64,000 nt of DNA from Massilia sp. Se16.2.3 (GTDB lineage: Bacteria > Pseudomonadota > Gammaproteobacteria > Burkholderiales > Burkholderiaceae_D). A program made the translations under genes and the position numbers. The DNA is taken from contig NZ_CP050451.1 in NCBI RefSeq assembly GCF_014171595.1, forward strand, positions 4,216,001 to 4,280,000. The letters are read 5' to 3'. The first letter of the stretch is position 1. The number at the start of each line of letters is the position of its first letter. The notes below the pieces were generated by a model, which saw only the letters and a list, made by a program, of their open reading frames with translations, was not told the origin of the DNA and did not search any database. Shown here piece after piece: positions 8,730-17,269 of this stretch.

Positions 8730-9167
8730 TTAAGCGGCGAGAAGCCGAGGGGGACGTTCGAGACTGTCGGGAATGAAACCGGCGACGAGAGTAGAGCCAA
8801 AGGTCACATAGACCTCAGCGCTATTGAAGGAAGGTTTGAAGGTCAACAATTGCGGTGGTGCAACGGCACAAACAAAGCACGCAGCACAAGCACTGCATGA
8901 CCCATGTTTGAGCGATTTGGAAGCGTCGTTATCTTGGTCGTCTGAGGACGCCATTTCTGAGCACTCTTCCTCATCACCTGACTGCTGGTCCATAACGGCA
9001 TCGTGTGAACTTGCCGACGCGTCGCTGTGGTCCATCGAGGTGGCTGCGACCATGGTCATGCCCTGATGGCCAGAATTGCAAGTGCGCAGCACATTTGCCG
9101 CGAATGCCTGGAAGGGCATCACGGCAATTAGCAGCCATAGCAAATAGGTTTTCAGGGTGCGATTCAT
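8730..9167 (-). CDS. CzcI-like small secreted metal-resistance protein, copy 2
   Basis: A 145-residue protein. It starts MNRTLKTYLLWLLIAVMPFQAFAA (signal peptide), then has a Ser/Asp/Met/His-rich middle, the cluster HGSCSACAACFVCAVAPPQ, and a tail SLERPPRLL. It is paralogous to the protein at 1502-1924. ATG 9167 is preferred to a GTG at 9185. Upstream lie a textbook CueR-type promoter and a second promoter close to the start codon. It is the first gene of the long minus-strand copper block. Confidence 0.78.
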   Translation of the reverse strand: MNRTLKTYLLWLLIAVMPFQAFAANVLRTCNSGHQGMTMVAATSMDHSDASASSHDAVMDQQSGDEEECSEMASSDDQDNDASKSLKHGSCSACAACFVCAVAPPQLLTFKPSFNSAEVYVTFGSTLVAGFIPDSLERPPRLLAA

Positions 9168-9175
9168 TGGTCGAG

Positions 9176-9203
9176 AGTGTAGCACGGTCGTTTATATCGT
9201 CAA
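9176..9203 (-). promoter_or_regulatory. Second promoter with almost no leader
   Basis: TTGACG (9198-9203) and TACACT (9176-9181) with a 16-bp spacer on the minus strand. Transcription from it would begin only a few bases before ATG 9167, giving a near-leaderless mRNA. This is sequence match only. Confidence 0.4.
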
Positions 9204-9218
9204 GGCGACGCAAATTGA

Positions 9219-9249
9219 ACGATACAGCTTCCCACAATGGGAAGGTCAA
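9219..9249 (-). promoter_or_regulatory. CueR-type promoter of the long minus-strand copper block
   Basis: -35 TTGACC (9244-9249), 19-bp spacer, -10 TATCGT (9219-9224). The spacer carries a perfect dyad, CTTCCCA-CAA-TGGGAAG (9228-9244), the best CueR-type operator in the window. Confidence 0.85.
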
Positions 9250-9408
9250 GCGAAATCGTAGACTCCCCGATAAGAAAAACGATGTATGCCCCGCCGCGCG
9301 CCGATGGCAGTTGTCATTAGTGCAAAAAAGTAGTACTTATGCTGAGCAACGATATATTCTGTCCTTGCACCTTGCAATTAATTACACTTCACCGCCCTCA
9401 TCCAACTA

Positions 9409-10440
9409 ATGAACCTCGTCCGCCTTCTGCTTTCACTGTTGCTTCTCGTGTCCGCACACGCAGGCGCCCAGGATGCGAAACTCAGCCAAAACTATCGCTT
9501 CTGTGAAGCTGGCTACTCAAGCTGTGACGTATCCCTCTTAAACGCGTCGCAGCTTGAGCAAGTACGCCAGTCCGCCCTGACGCGAAATTTTCGGTATTGC
9601 GACAGCGGGTATTCTAGTTGCGATTTGGGTCTGCTGACAGAACGTCAGCGAGCACAGGTTCATGGCTCGGCCCTGGCACGCAACCTCCGTAACTGTGATA
9701 GCGGTTACAGCAGTTGCGACCAATCCCTATTGACACCGTCCCAGCAAGTTCAAGTCAGCGAATCGCATCTAAAGCGAAATTTCCGCAACTGCGACAGCGG
9801 CTATTCATCCTGCGACCCGACTTTGCTGACCCAGCAACAGCAGGGAAAAGTTGCAGTCTCGGCCTTGGACCGAAATTTCACGAACTGCGACAAAGGTTAT
9901 TCGGCGTGCGATACGGCTCTGCTGACAGCAGCGCAGCGCAAGCAAGCCGAGGTATCCGGCCTTACTCGCAACTTCCGAAACTGCAACAGCGGATACTCTA
10001 CCTGCGATACCAGTCTTCTCACAGACATCCAGCGCACCACGGTTGAACAGTCTGCATATCGTCGGAATTCGTACAACTGCCAGAAGGGGTACAGCAGTTG
10101 TATCTACACAGCAAGGGCGTCAGCCACACTACCTCCGGCGTCAGGGCGCACTGCGAACGCGTCGCATGCGCGCGCCGAATCCAATAGTACAGGTGGTAAA
10201 CAGCCTGCGTACGAGAGGCCTTACAGCGCGTCCATCAAGCCCCATGCACCAACTACGGCTCTAGTTTCGGGGGCAGCTGAGTCAGCTCCGTTGCCCGCGC
10301 CAAGCGGACCTTCTTGCGCTGAGAATGGGTCCTGCTACGGAGACATTAGCTCGGCCACTATGCGGCCTAAGACAACACATGTAAGCGGGTACACCCGACG
10401 TGACGGCACTTACGTTCGCGGACATTATCGCAGCAAGTAG
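9409..10440 (+). CDS. Secreted 32-residue Cys-repeat protein of unknown function
   Basis: A 343-residue protein. After a signal peptide (ending AHAGAQ), six full and one partial copy of a 32-residue unit run from about residue 27 to 233. The unit reads RNFRNCDSGYSSCD, then xLLTxxQ, then a variable spacer. Each unit holds two cysteines seven residues apart, 14 in total. A Pro/Ser/Ala-rich linker follows, then an end SGYTRRDGTYVRGHYRSK, a tail common on small secreted betaproteobacterial proteins. It lies alone on the plus strand between CueR-controlled units. I do not recognise the repeat. The paired cysteines could form disulfides or bind Cu(I). Confidence 0.85.
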   Translation: MNLVRLLLSLLLLVSAHAGAQDAKLSQNYRFCEAGYSSCDVSLLNASQLEQVRQSALTRNFRYCDSGYSSCDLGLLTERQRAQVHGSALARNLRNCDSGYSSCDQSLLTPSQQVQVSESHLKRNFRNCDSGYSSCDPTLLTQQQQGKVAVSALDRNFTNCDKGYSACDTALLTAAQRKQAEVSGLTRNFRNCNSGYSTCDTSLLTDIQRTTVEQSAYRRNSYNCQKGYSSCIYTARASATLPPASGRTANASHARAESNSTGGKQPAYERPYSASIKPHAPTTALVSGAAESAPLPAPSGPSCAENGSCYGDISSATMRPKTTHVSGYTRRDGTYVRGHYRSK

Positions 10441-10491
10441 CCCATCAATTATTGACATGGCGCGACCAAACTTTCCTCTCGAAATTTGGTC

Positions 10492-10522
10492 TTGACCTTC
10501 CCATCGTAGCAACCACTATCTT
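10492..10522 (+). promoter_or_regulatory. CueR-type promoter of copZ
   Basis: TTGACC (10492-10497), 19-bp spacer beginning TTCCCATCGT, -10 TATCTT (10517-10522). Only the upstream half of the operator dyad is well kept. It faces copZ at 10550. Confidence 0.75.
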
Positions 10523-10549
10523 GGAATCCCACCCTTCCAAGGAGCTGTT

Positions 10550-10756
10550 ATGTATGAACTGAATGTCCTAAAAATGAACTGTGGAGGATGCGTCCGCGGT
10601 GTTACACAGGCGGTGCAAGCTCTCGACGGCGCTGCTCGTGTCGAGGTCGACCTCGCAAGTAAGAAAGTACGCGTAGCTACAGATATGGACTTCGATGCCG
10701 TCAAGTCGGCAATCATCAATGCTGGTTACCCGGTGATAGAAGCCGCTGGCTCCTAA
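10550..10756 (+). CDS. copZ: CopZ-type copper chaperone
   Basis: A 68-residue single heavy-metal-associated domain with the Cu(I)-binding motif MNCGGCVRGV at residues 9-18. The usual ferredoxin-like pattern follows (ARVEVDLASKKVRVAT; AIINAGYPV). A good AAGGAG site precedes ATG 10550. It would carry cytosolic Cu(I) to CopA and possibly to CueR, both encoded next to it on the opposite strand. It is followed by a strong hairpin. Confidence 0.93.
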   Translation: MYELNVLKMNCGGCVRGVTQAVQALDGAARVEVDLASKKVRVATDMDFDAVKSAIINAGYPVIEAAGS

Positions 10757-10763
10757 TGCCACC

Positions 10764-10790
10764 AGGCAGAGCGGGCAACCCGCTCTGCCT
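10764..10790. terminator. Strong hairpin between copZ and cueR
   Basis: AGGCAGAGCGGG and its exact complement form a 12-bp stem with a three-base loop, 8 bp after the copZ stop. No long U-tract follows, so it may act only as a partial or bidirectional terminator for the convergent copZ and cueR transcripts. Confidence 0.7.
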
Positions 10791-10899
10791 CGCTTTCGCA
10801 ACTACTCACTTGGCATGCGCCTGACCAAGTGTCCGCAACCGGCATCCTGCTTCGCAAAAGTTCCCAACCCAAATACCTCACCTCCAGCGAGCGCCCGAG

Positions 10900-11304
10900 C
10901 TAAGCGCAGGCATGTGGCTTCGCTAACTCATCAAGAATCGGACAATCTGGATGACTGTCGCCATGGCAGTTGTTGGCCACGTGGTATAACTGAGCCCGAA
11001 TCGACTGAAGTTTCGCAATGTCCTCATCGAGCTCAGCGATGTATCTCTGGGCTAACTCTTTCACGTCTGCGCTATGTCGGCCGCGGTCCTGCCAGAGGCT
11101 TAGCAAGGTTTTGATGCGCTCAATTGAGAATCCCAGGTCGCGAGAGCGTTTGATGAAGCGTAAGGTTTGCACGTCATTCGTAGTGTATTGACGGTAACCA
11201 GAGTCAGTGCGATTCGCAGCCGTAATCAGGTCTATGCTTTCATAGTACCGAATCATCTTGGCGGTAACGCCTGAGGCGTCGGCAGCTTGTCCGATGTTCA
11301 TCAT
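10900..11304 (-). CDS. cueR: Cu(I)-responsive MerR-family regulator CueR
   Basis: A 133-134-residue MerR protein. It has an N-terminal winged helix ([21 protein letters not shown]), a dimerisation helix, and a C-terminal metal loop CHGDSHPDC (Cys-x7-Cys). Two cysteines with this spacing and no third ligand are typical of Cu(I)/Ag(I)/Au(I) sensing. Counting from the second ATG (11301) they fall at 112 and 120, as in E. coli CueR. The gene overlaps the end of copA, so the regulator is made from the promoter it controls. Four matching operators lie in this window. Confidence 0.93.
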   Translation of the reverse strand: MMNIGQAADASGVTAKMIRYYESIDLITAANRTDSGYRQYTTNDVQTLRFIKRSRDLGFSIERIKTLLSLWQDRGRHSADVKELAQRYIAELDEDIAKLQSIRAQLYHVANNCHGDSHPDCPILDELAKPHACA

Positions 11305-13724
11305 TTACCTCCGATAGCAAAGGCCGGCTTCCACCGGCGGAGAAGCAGCGCGTTCGATACTACGCACACGCTTGAGAGAGCCATTGCAGCTCCTGCAATG
11401 ATTGCGTTGAGGTAGCCCAGGGCAGCAAGTGGTATGCCTACAATGTTGTACACGAAGGCCCAGCCTAAATTTTGCTGAATCTTCCGGTACGTCTTCTTCG
11501 ATATGTCGATAGCATCCGCAACCAGCCTCGGGTCTCCCCGCATCAACGTAATCCCTGCGGTATGCATCGCTACGTCCGTGCCGGTAGACATAGCAATCCC
11601 AACGTCTGCAGATGCAAGAGCCGGCGCGTCGTTGATGCCATCGCCTACCATTGCGACGACCTTGCCACCGCTCTTTAGCGCGGCTACTACATCGGCCTTG
11701 TCAGAGGGGAGCACCTGGGCACGAAAATCGTCTATACCTACAGCGATGGCTACACTTCGAGCGCTACCAGCGTTGTCCCCGGTAAGCATGACTGAGGCCA
11801 CGCCGATATCTCTCAAACGACTCACTGCAGCCTTGGCCGATGGCTTCAACGTATCCCCAAACGCGAGCAATCCAGCCAGCTCGACTTTGCCATTCTGTTG
11901 CACAGCAAGCCAAGAGACCGTTCGGCCGGCGGCTTCATGGCGCGCTGCCGACGCGTCAATATCGCTGAGCACGACGCCTATCTCCTCCAACAGCCTACGG
12001 TTTCCCAGAAAAACCGTCGCCCCTTGGACGTCGGCGCGAACGCCTCGACCGGGAAGTGCCTGTGCATTCGTGGCTGGAAGCCTCCTAACTCCGCTCTTCT
12101 GAGCTTCTGCTTCAACCGCCTTCGCAAGGGGGTGGTCACTATATTGCTGGACAGCCTGCGCTAGGGAGAGAACCTCGTTTTCGGTTCTTCCAATTCCTTC
12201 GGTAGCAACCACAGCTGGCTTGCCCTCAGTCAGGGTGCCGGTCTTATCGAAAGCCACCACGTTCACTGCGTGCGCTGTCTCAAGCGCCTCCGCGTCTTTG
12301 ATGAGAATCCCGTAACGTGCTGCGACGCCAGTTCCTGCCATTATCGAAGTGGGAGTCGCAAGACCGAGTGCACAAGGACAAGCGATAACTTGCACTGCTA
12401 CGGCGTTGAGTAGCGCTTGCTGCCAGTCGCCCGTCAGCAGGCCCCACCCGAAAAAGGTCACAACTGAAATAAGGAGAACAACCGGTACAAACACGGCGCT
12501 GACCTTGTCGACTAAACGCTGAATTGGTGCCTTGACCGCTTGCGCGTCTTCGACGAGCCTGATGATATTGGACAGCATAGTGTCGCCGCCAACCGCAGTG
12601 GCCTGCAGGACAAGCATGCCCTCGGCATTCACTGCACCACCGGTGACCAGGTCGCCGACGTTTTTCGCGACCGGCAGGCTTTCGCCGGTAAGCAGCGATT
12701 CATCAAGATGACTGGTACCTTCGACGACCTTGCCATCGACCGGTACACGGTCGCCTGGCCGGACAATGACCAGGTCACCAACGACGACCTGTCCAACTGG
12801 AATCTCGGCATCATGGCCACCTCGTCGTACCAATGCGACTGTGGCACGTAACGACTCAAGGGCACGCAATGCGGCGACAGTCTGATGTTTCGCTCGTGCC
12901 TCTAACCATTTGCCGAGAAGAACTAACGTAATCACGACGGCGGAGGTCTCGAAGTAAAGATGCGACATCCCCTCATGATTGCCTTGTGTGAGAAGTAGAT
13001 ACACCGACAGCCCGTACGCCGAGGTGGTCCCGAGAGCGACCAAGAGGTCCATATTCCCTGTACGCGCAAGGAGAGCTTTCCAGCCAGCCTTATAGAATCG
13101 GGCGCCTAGCCAAAACTGGACTGGCGTTGCCAACGCCAGCTGCAGCCAGCCAGGTAGAGCCAGGTCTAAGCCGAACGGCATAAGCAGCATCGGCAACACG
13201 AGCGGCAGACTTAGTAGCGCTGCCGCCGCAACCGGCCACCAAGTTGGGAAACCGCTCTGCAGAGCGTCCTGTTGAGCAGAGGCGTCAGTTGCGGCGACAG
13301 CATGATAGCCGGCCTTTTCGACAACTCCAATCAACTGCTCAACTGTCACGCCGACAGCGGTGACACGTGCCTTCTCGGTCGCGAGATTCACCGAGGAATC
13401 GGTTACGCCAGGCACGTTCTTGAGTGCCTTCTCGACACGCCCCACACAGGATGCGCACGTCATTCCAGAGACCGAGAGTGTGAACGTTTCACTGTGCACT
13501 TCATAACCAGCCTTTTCGACAGCGGTATAGAGCGTATTGGGACTCACCCCTGAGACAACGTGAACGGTCGCCTTTTCTGTGGCCAAATTGACAGCAACGC
13601 GCTCTACACCAGCAACGGCCTTCAAGGCTTTCTCAACACGGCCGACACAGGAGGCGCACGTCATGCCGCCCACTGGGAAAGTGAAGGCCGCCGCTGCGAC
13701 GGTAGGTTTGATGACTGCATTCAT
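11301..13724 (-). CDS. copA: Cu(I)-exporting P1B-type ATPase CopA
   Basis: An 807-residue protein with two N-terminal heavy-metal domains (GMTCASC near residues 20 and 88). Eight membrane segments are expected, with the CPC metal channel motif in [12 protein letters not shown]. Further motifs are TGES, the phosphorylated Asp in DKTGTLTEG, and [16 protein letters not shown]. It pumps cytosolic Cu(I) to the periplasm, where the oxidase and CusBA act. GGAG precedes ATG 13724 and a CueR-type promoter lies upstream. cueR overlaps its 3' end. All catalytic motifs are intact. Confidence 0.95.
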   Translation of the reverse strand: MNAVIKPTVAAAAFTFPVGGMTCASCVGRVEKALKAVAGVERVAVNLATEKATVHVVSGVSPNTLYTAVEKAGYEVHSETFTLSVSGMTCASCVGRVEKALKNVPGVTDSSVNLATEKARVTAVGVTVEQLIGVVEKAGYHAVAATDASAQQDALQSGFPTWWPVAAAALLSLPLVLPMLLMPFGLDLALPGWLQLALATPVQFWLGARFYKAGWKALLARTGNMDLLVALGTTSAYGLSVYLLLTQGNHEGMSHLYFETSAVVITLVLLGKWLEARAKHQTVAALRALESLRATVALVRRGGHDAEIPVGQVVVGDLVIVRPGDRVPVDGKVVEGTSHLDESLLTGESLPVAKNVGDLVTGGAVNAEGMLVLQATAVGGDTMLSNIIRLVEDAQAVKAPIQRLVDKVSAVFVPVVLLISVVTFFGWGLLTGDWQQALLNAVAVQVIACPCALGLATPTSIMAGTGVAARYGILIKDAEALETAHAVNVVAFDKTGTLTEGKPAVVATEGIGRTENEVLSLAQAVQQYSDHPLAKAVEAEAQKSGVRRLPATNAQALPGRGVRADVQGATVFLGNRRLLEEIGVVLSDIDASAARHEAAGRTVSWLAVQQNGKVELAGLLAFGDTLKPSAKAAVSRLRDIGVASVMLTGDNAGSARSVAIAVGIDDFRAQVLPSDKADVVAALKSGGKVVAMVGDGINDAPALASADVGIAMSTGTDVAMHTAGITLMRGDPRLVADAIDISKKTYRKIQQNLGWAFVYNIVGIPLAALGYLNAIIAGAAMALSSVCVVSNALLLRRWKPAFAIGGK

Positions 13725-13752
13725 TTTGATTCTCCGGTCCTCGATTAAAAGA

Positions 13753-13783
13753 AGGATAGACCTTCCAGCGATGGTAAGGTCAA
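13753..13783 (-). promoter_or_regulatory. CueR-type promoter of copA-cueR
   Basis: -35 TTGACC (13778-13783), 19-bp spacer, -10 TATCCT (13753-13758). ACCTTACCATCGCTGGAAGGT forms the dyad in the spacer. It lies 29 bp upstream of the copA start. Confidence 0.85.
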
Positions 13784-13885
13784 GGACTTGTTGCAGTCGA
13801 ACGTAAGGTCGAAAAGCTCTGAACTCGACACAAGACTGGGATAGAATCGGTGCCTACATGATTACTGTTTAGATAATTCCATCCA

Positions 13886-14266
13886 ATGCGGCGCTCTTTC
13901 CCGTCACTCTTCCGCTACGTTGCTCTGTTGTTGGTGCTTACCGTTTTCAATACGGGAATTGCCATGGCTTCGTACGTCTGTCCAGAGCTGACGACGAAAG
14001 TGATGGACTCGCAGATGATGGACGGCATGCCATGTGCTGGCATGGATATCGAAAAACCGGTGCATTGCGCTGAACTTTCTGCAGACACCAAAGCATCGCT
14101 GGAGCACCACAGCGGACCTCCAGGTTTGGCACCGCTCTCGAATCCAGCGTTAGTGCGAATCCTTGTACCCCTGCTGCAGATGGCGTCGCCCACGTCGTGG
14201 TCTGGCGAGATTCCCGAGCCTGGCGTCGCCCCGCCGTACCTCCGTACGCTCAGAATCCGAATCTAA
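13886..14266 (+). CDS. Small secreted Met/Cys protein ahead of the cus operon
   Basis: A 126-residue protein. A signal segment (YVALLLVLTVFNTGIAMA) is followed by VCPEL, a Met-rich patch (MDSQMMDGMPCAGMDIE) and a few His/Cys residues. The second half is Pro-rich and ends in LRTLRIRI. It is the first gene of the plus-strand cus unit, 70 bp before cusC, and probably binds metal in the periplasm. It has no recognised family. Its size and position recall the CzcI-type leader genes of other RND metal operons, but it lacks the ERP tail. Confidence 0.65.
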   Translation: MRRSFPSLFRYVALLLVLTVFNTGIAMASYVCPELTTKVMDSQMMDGMPCAGMDIEKPVHCAELSADTKASLEHHSGPPGLAPLSNPALVRILVPLLQMASPTSWSGEIPEPGVAPPYLRTLRIRI

Positions 14267-14336
14267 TTTCCTCCCCGCCTGCTTAACGCCCGGCTAGCTA
14301 TTGCCGCCGGCGCTCGTTTTCATTCGCGGAGGATTT

Positions 14337-15653
14337 ATGCTTTCTATTTTCACGTTGTATACATCCGTGCTATGCGCCACTGCACGGAAACGCCACACCC
14401 TGCTCGCGGCTGTACTGCTTCTTACCTCGAGCCTAGCTAACGCCAGCCCAACGCTGCTCACGTTCGACGAGGCGCTACGTCTAGCGGCAGCTGCCTCCGC
14501 CTCTGCCAAGGCCTCTCGTGCTTCGGTCGCGGCAAGTTCTCAGGCGGCAGCAAGAGCCGACCAACTACCGGACCCGATGCTTAAGCTGGGCCTCGACAAT
14601 CTGCCTGTGTCGGGTCCCGACAAATTCCGTCCCAATGCCGACTTCATGACAATGCGTCGGATTGGCATCGAACAGCAATGGGTCTCCCGAGACAAACGCC
14701 AAGCGCGGTCAGAACGCGCTCAACGCGCGACGGAGAGCGCTGAAGGTGCATACCTCGAAAAGGTCGCGACTGTACGCGAAGAAGCCGGCAAAGCTTGGCT
14801 AACTGTTCTGTACAGACAGCGGGCAGTAGTGCTATCACGGTCCGTTGCACGCCAGATGGAACAAGACCTCGCAGCCCTTCAGGCGGCACATCGCGGCGCC
14901 AAGGCTTCGGCTAGCGATGTGCTGCAGGCGAAGACGGAACTAATCTTGAGTCGCGACTCGATACACGCGGCGGAGCAGGAGCTGGAAACTGCGCGAATTA
15001 ACCTGCGCAGATGGACGCGCACGGACATTGTCGGGGTGGCAGACACGCCCCCTGAACTCACAACACACGTTCCGACTCTGCCGGCCTCGGACCTTGAACG
15101 CTATCATCCTACCGTTCTCAACGCGCGCCGTGCAGTTAGCCTCGCTGACGCTGACAAAGCGGTGGCCGTCCGTGAGCGTAATCCTGATTGGTCGTTTGAA
15201 GCCGGCTTTGCCCAACGTAGCAGCCAGTACTCGAACATGGTGTCGTTCGGCGTGAGCATTCCGCTAACCCTCAACCGAACCCAGCGACAGGACCGTGACA
15301 TCGCGGAGAAGTCCGAGCTCGGAACGAAAGCCAGACTGGAATATGAAGAAGCGCTGGTTGACATGCAGTCGACGATACAGGTGCAGTCGGCTCAACTCGA
15401 AAGCCGCAAGCGCCGTATTGCGCAGCTCAATTCGGAACTGCTCCCAACTGTCAATCAACAGGGTGACTTGGCACTTGCTGACTACCGCGCTGGCACAGGC
15501 ACGTTGACTGCGGTTTTCAGGGCCAAGCGTGCTTTGCTCGAAAAGCGTTTGCAAGTGAATGCACTAGAAGAGGAAGCCGCCCTTATCTGGGCGAGCTTGG
15601 AGTTACACCTAATCCCGCATGACATCGCAACGCAATCGAGAGCAGCACAATGA
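14337..15653 (+). CDS. cusC: CusC-like outer-membrane efflux channel
   Basis: A 438-residue TolC-family protein. ATG 14337 is chosen because GGAGG (14328-14333) lies just upstream. A signal peptide ends LANASP. The two TolC repeats start at LTFDEALRLAAAASASAKAS and at the segment around NARRAVSLADADKAVAVRER. No lipobox Cys is seen, unlike the other TolC protein here. It overlaps cusB by four bases, so channel, adaptor and pump are made from one mRNA. Confidence 0.88.
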   Translation: MLSIFTLYTSVLCATARKRHTLLAAVLLLTSSLANASPTLLTFDEALRLAAAASASAKASRASVAASSQAAARADQLPDPMLKLGLDNLPVSGPDKFRPNADFMTMRRIGIEQQWVSRDKRQARSERAQRATESAEGAYLEKVATVREEAGKAWLTVLYRQRAVVLSRSVARQMEQDLAALQAAHRGAKASASDVLQAKTELILSRDSIHAAEQELETARINLRRWTRTDIVGVADTPPELTTHVPTLPASDLERYHPTVLNARRAVSLADADKAVAVRERNPDWSFEAGFAQRSSQYSNMVSFGVSIPLTLNRTQRQDRDIAEKSELGTKARLEYEEALVDMQSTIQVQSAQLESRKRRIAQLNSELLPTVNQQGDLALADYRAGTGTLTAVFRAKRALLEKRLQVNALEEEAALIWASLELHLIPHDIATQSRAAQ

Positions 15654-17269
15654 ACAAGGTCAACAAATCACGAGTTGCAGTCCTCATCGTCGCAGGTTCC
15701 CTTCTTGCCTATGGCGGCTACTGGGCGGGCACGAGAGCGACTGTATCGGGAACCGGTACTAGCACGCGCGGTACTGCGCCATTAACGGCCTCGCCAGCGT
15801 CTAACGTCGACCCAGCCACAGGGAAACGAGTCCTGTACTGGCATGACCCTATGGTCCCAGGCAAGCGCTTCGACAAACCAGGCAAGAGCCCTTTCATGGA
15901 TATGCAGCTCGTCCCTGTGTACGCAGAGGAAGGTGGTGAAGCGGCCGGCGTAAAAATCTCACCGTCACTTCAACAAAACCTCGGCATTCGATTTGCGACC
16001 GTCCGGCGCGCCGAGCAAGCGGCTTCTCTTGAACTTGTAGGCAGTACCCAGTTCGATGAAAGCAAAGCCGAAGTTGTACAGAGCCGCGTGGCAGGCTTCG
16101 TCGATAAGCTACATGTACGCGCACCACAACAGCAAGTGAAGCGCGGACAAGCTTTTGCGTCTATCTATGTCCCAGACTGGCTGGCTCCGCAGGAGGAGTA
16201 TCTGATGCTGAAGCGCAGCGGCGACACCACCTTAACGGCTGCAGCTCGCCAAAGGATGCGTGCCCTATCTATCCCAGACTCGATGGTGGCGGCCATGGAC
16301 CGTACAGGTCGACCACAAAGCCACCTATCGCTCTCCTCTCCAGTTTCCGGCGTCGTCACCGAACTAGCGGTCCGAGAAGGGGCGCAGGTTACGCCTGGGA
16401 TGACGATTGCAAAAGTCATCGGTATGAAAACGATTTGGCTGCTTGCTGAAGTGCCAGAGGCAGTTATCGGTTCAGCGCGTCCTGGTATGCAGGTAACCGC
16501 AACCTTCGGCGGAGACCCACAGCGCACTTACCAGGGCAAAGTACGTGAGATTCTGCCAGGCGTAAGTACCACCACCCGGACAGCCCAAGCTCGACTGGAA
16601 TTGGACAATAAGGATGGGAGCTTGATTCCGGGAATGCTTATGCGAGTCAGGCTCAGCGCTGCGAAACCTGAATCCCGTCTCCTTGTTCCATCCGAGGCCA
16701 TCATCGCGTCGGGTAAACGCTCCATCGTTTTTGTTGCTGACGAGAAGAACAGCATGCGCCCAGTGATTGTCGCTCCAGGACGAGAAATCGGCGACGAAAC
16801 TGAGATTCTCAGTGGGCTGAGCGAAGGCCAGCGCGTAGTAGCGTCTGGTCAATTCTTGATTGATTCGGAAGCGAATCTGAAGTCGATACTGCCGAAGCTT
16901 GTGACCGACGCCTCGATGCCCCCTACAGACGTCAGTCCAAGCGCACCGGCACCGGACGCGCAACCAAGTCCAATGCCACAGATGTCGATGTCCCCTAAGA
17001 CGACAGATACGAAGAAACCTGTCCAACCATCGTCACCATCCCACCAAGGAACTGGCAAAGTCGAACAGGTAACTGGCGAAGCGATAACGCTGTCGCATGG
17101 CCCTATCGCCACTCTGCAGTGGCCTGCAATGACGATGGACTTTAAGAAGCCGAAGCCTGATTCGTTCAAGGAAATCAAGGTTGGCCAGACCGTCCAGTTC
17201 TCGTTTGTCGAAAGCGAAGACGGTTATGAGCTCAAAAGCGTTGTGGCCGCGGCCGGAGGTAAGCCATGA
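15650..17269 (+). CDS. cusB: CusB-like RND adaptor with fused metal-binding and CusF domains
   Basis: A 539-residue protein. Order of parts: an N-terminal membrane anchor ([19 protein letters not shown]); a heavy-metal-binding segment ([20 protein letters not shown], then [11 protein letters not shown], residues 63-95); the barrel-sandwich and beta-barrel adaptor body; a Met/Pro-rich linker (about 430-470); and a C-terminal CusF domain with WPAMTMDF. The fusion keeps the copper chaperone on the adaptor and retains the Trp cap lost in the free CusF-like protein. It joins CusC and CusA to pump periplasmic Cu(I)/Ag(I). It overlaps cusA by four bases. Confidence 0.93.
   Translation: MNKVNKSRVAVLIVAGSLLAYGGYWAGTRATVSGTGTSTRGTAPLTASPASNVDPATGKRVLYWHDPMVPGKRFDKPGKSPFMDMQLVPVYAEEGGEAAGVKISPSLQQNLGIRFATVRRAEQAASLELVGSTQFDESKAEVVQSRVAGFVDKLHVRAPQQQVKRGQAFASIYVPDWLAPQEEYLMLKRSGDTTLTAAARQRMRALSIPDSMVAAMDRTGRPQSHLSLSSPVSGVVTELAVREGAQVTPGMTIAKVIGMKTIWLLAEVPEAVIGSARPGMQVTATFGGDPQRTYQGKVREILPGVSTTTRTAQARLELDNKDGSLIPGMLMRVRLSAAKPESRLLVPSEAIIASGKRSIVFVADEKNSMRPVIVAPGREIGDETEILSGLSEGQRVVASGQFLIDSEANLKSILPKLVTDASMPPTDVSPSAPAPDAQPSPMPQMSMSPKTTDTKKPVQPSSPSHQGTGKVEQVTGEAITLSHGPIATLQWPAMTMDFKKPKPDSFKEIKVGQTVQFSFVESEDGYELKSVVAAAGGKP

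Noticed and set aside
9480..10110. Regular repeats about 96 bp apart that could look like a CRISPR array
   Set aside because: They are in-frame coding repeats of a secreted protein; there are no constant short repeats with unrelated spacers and no cas genes.
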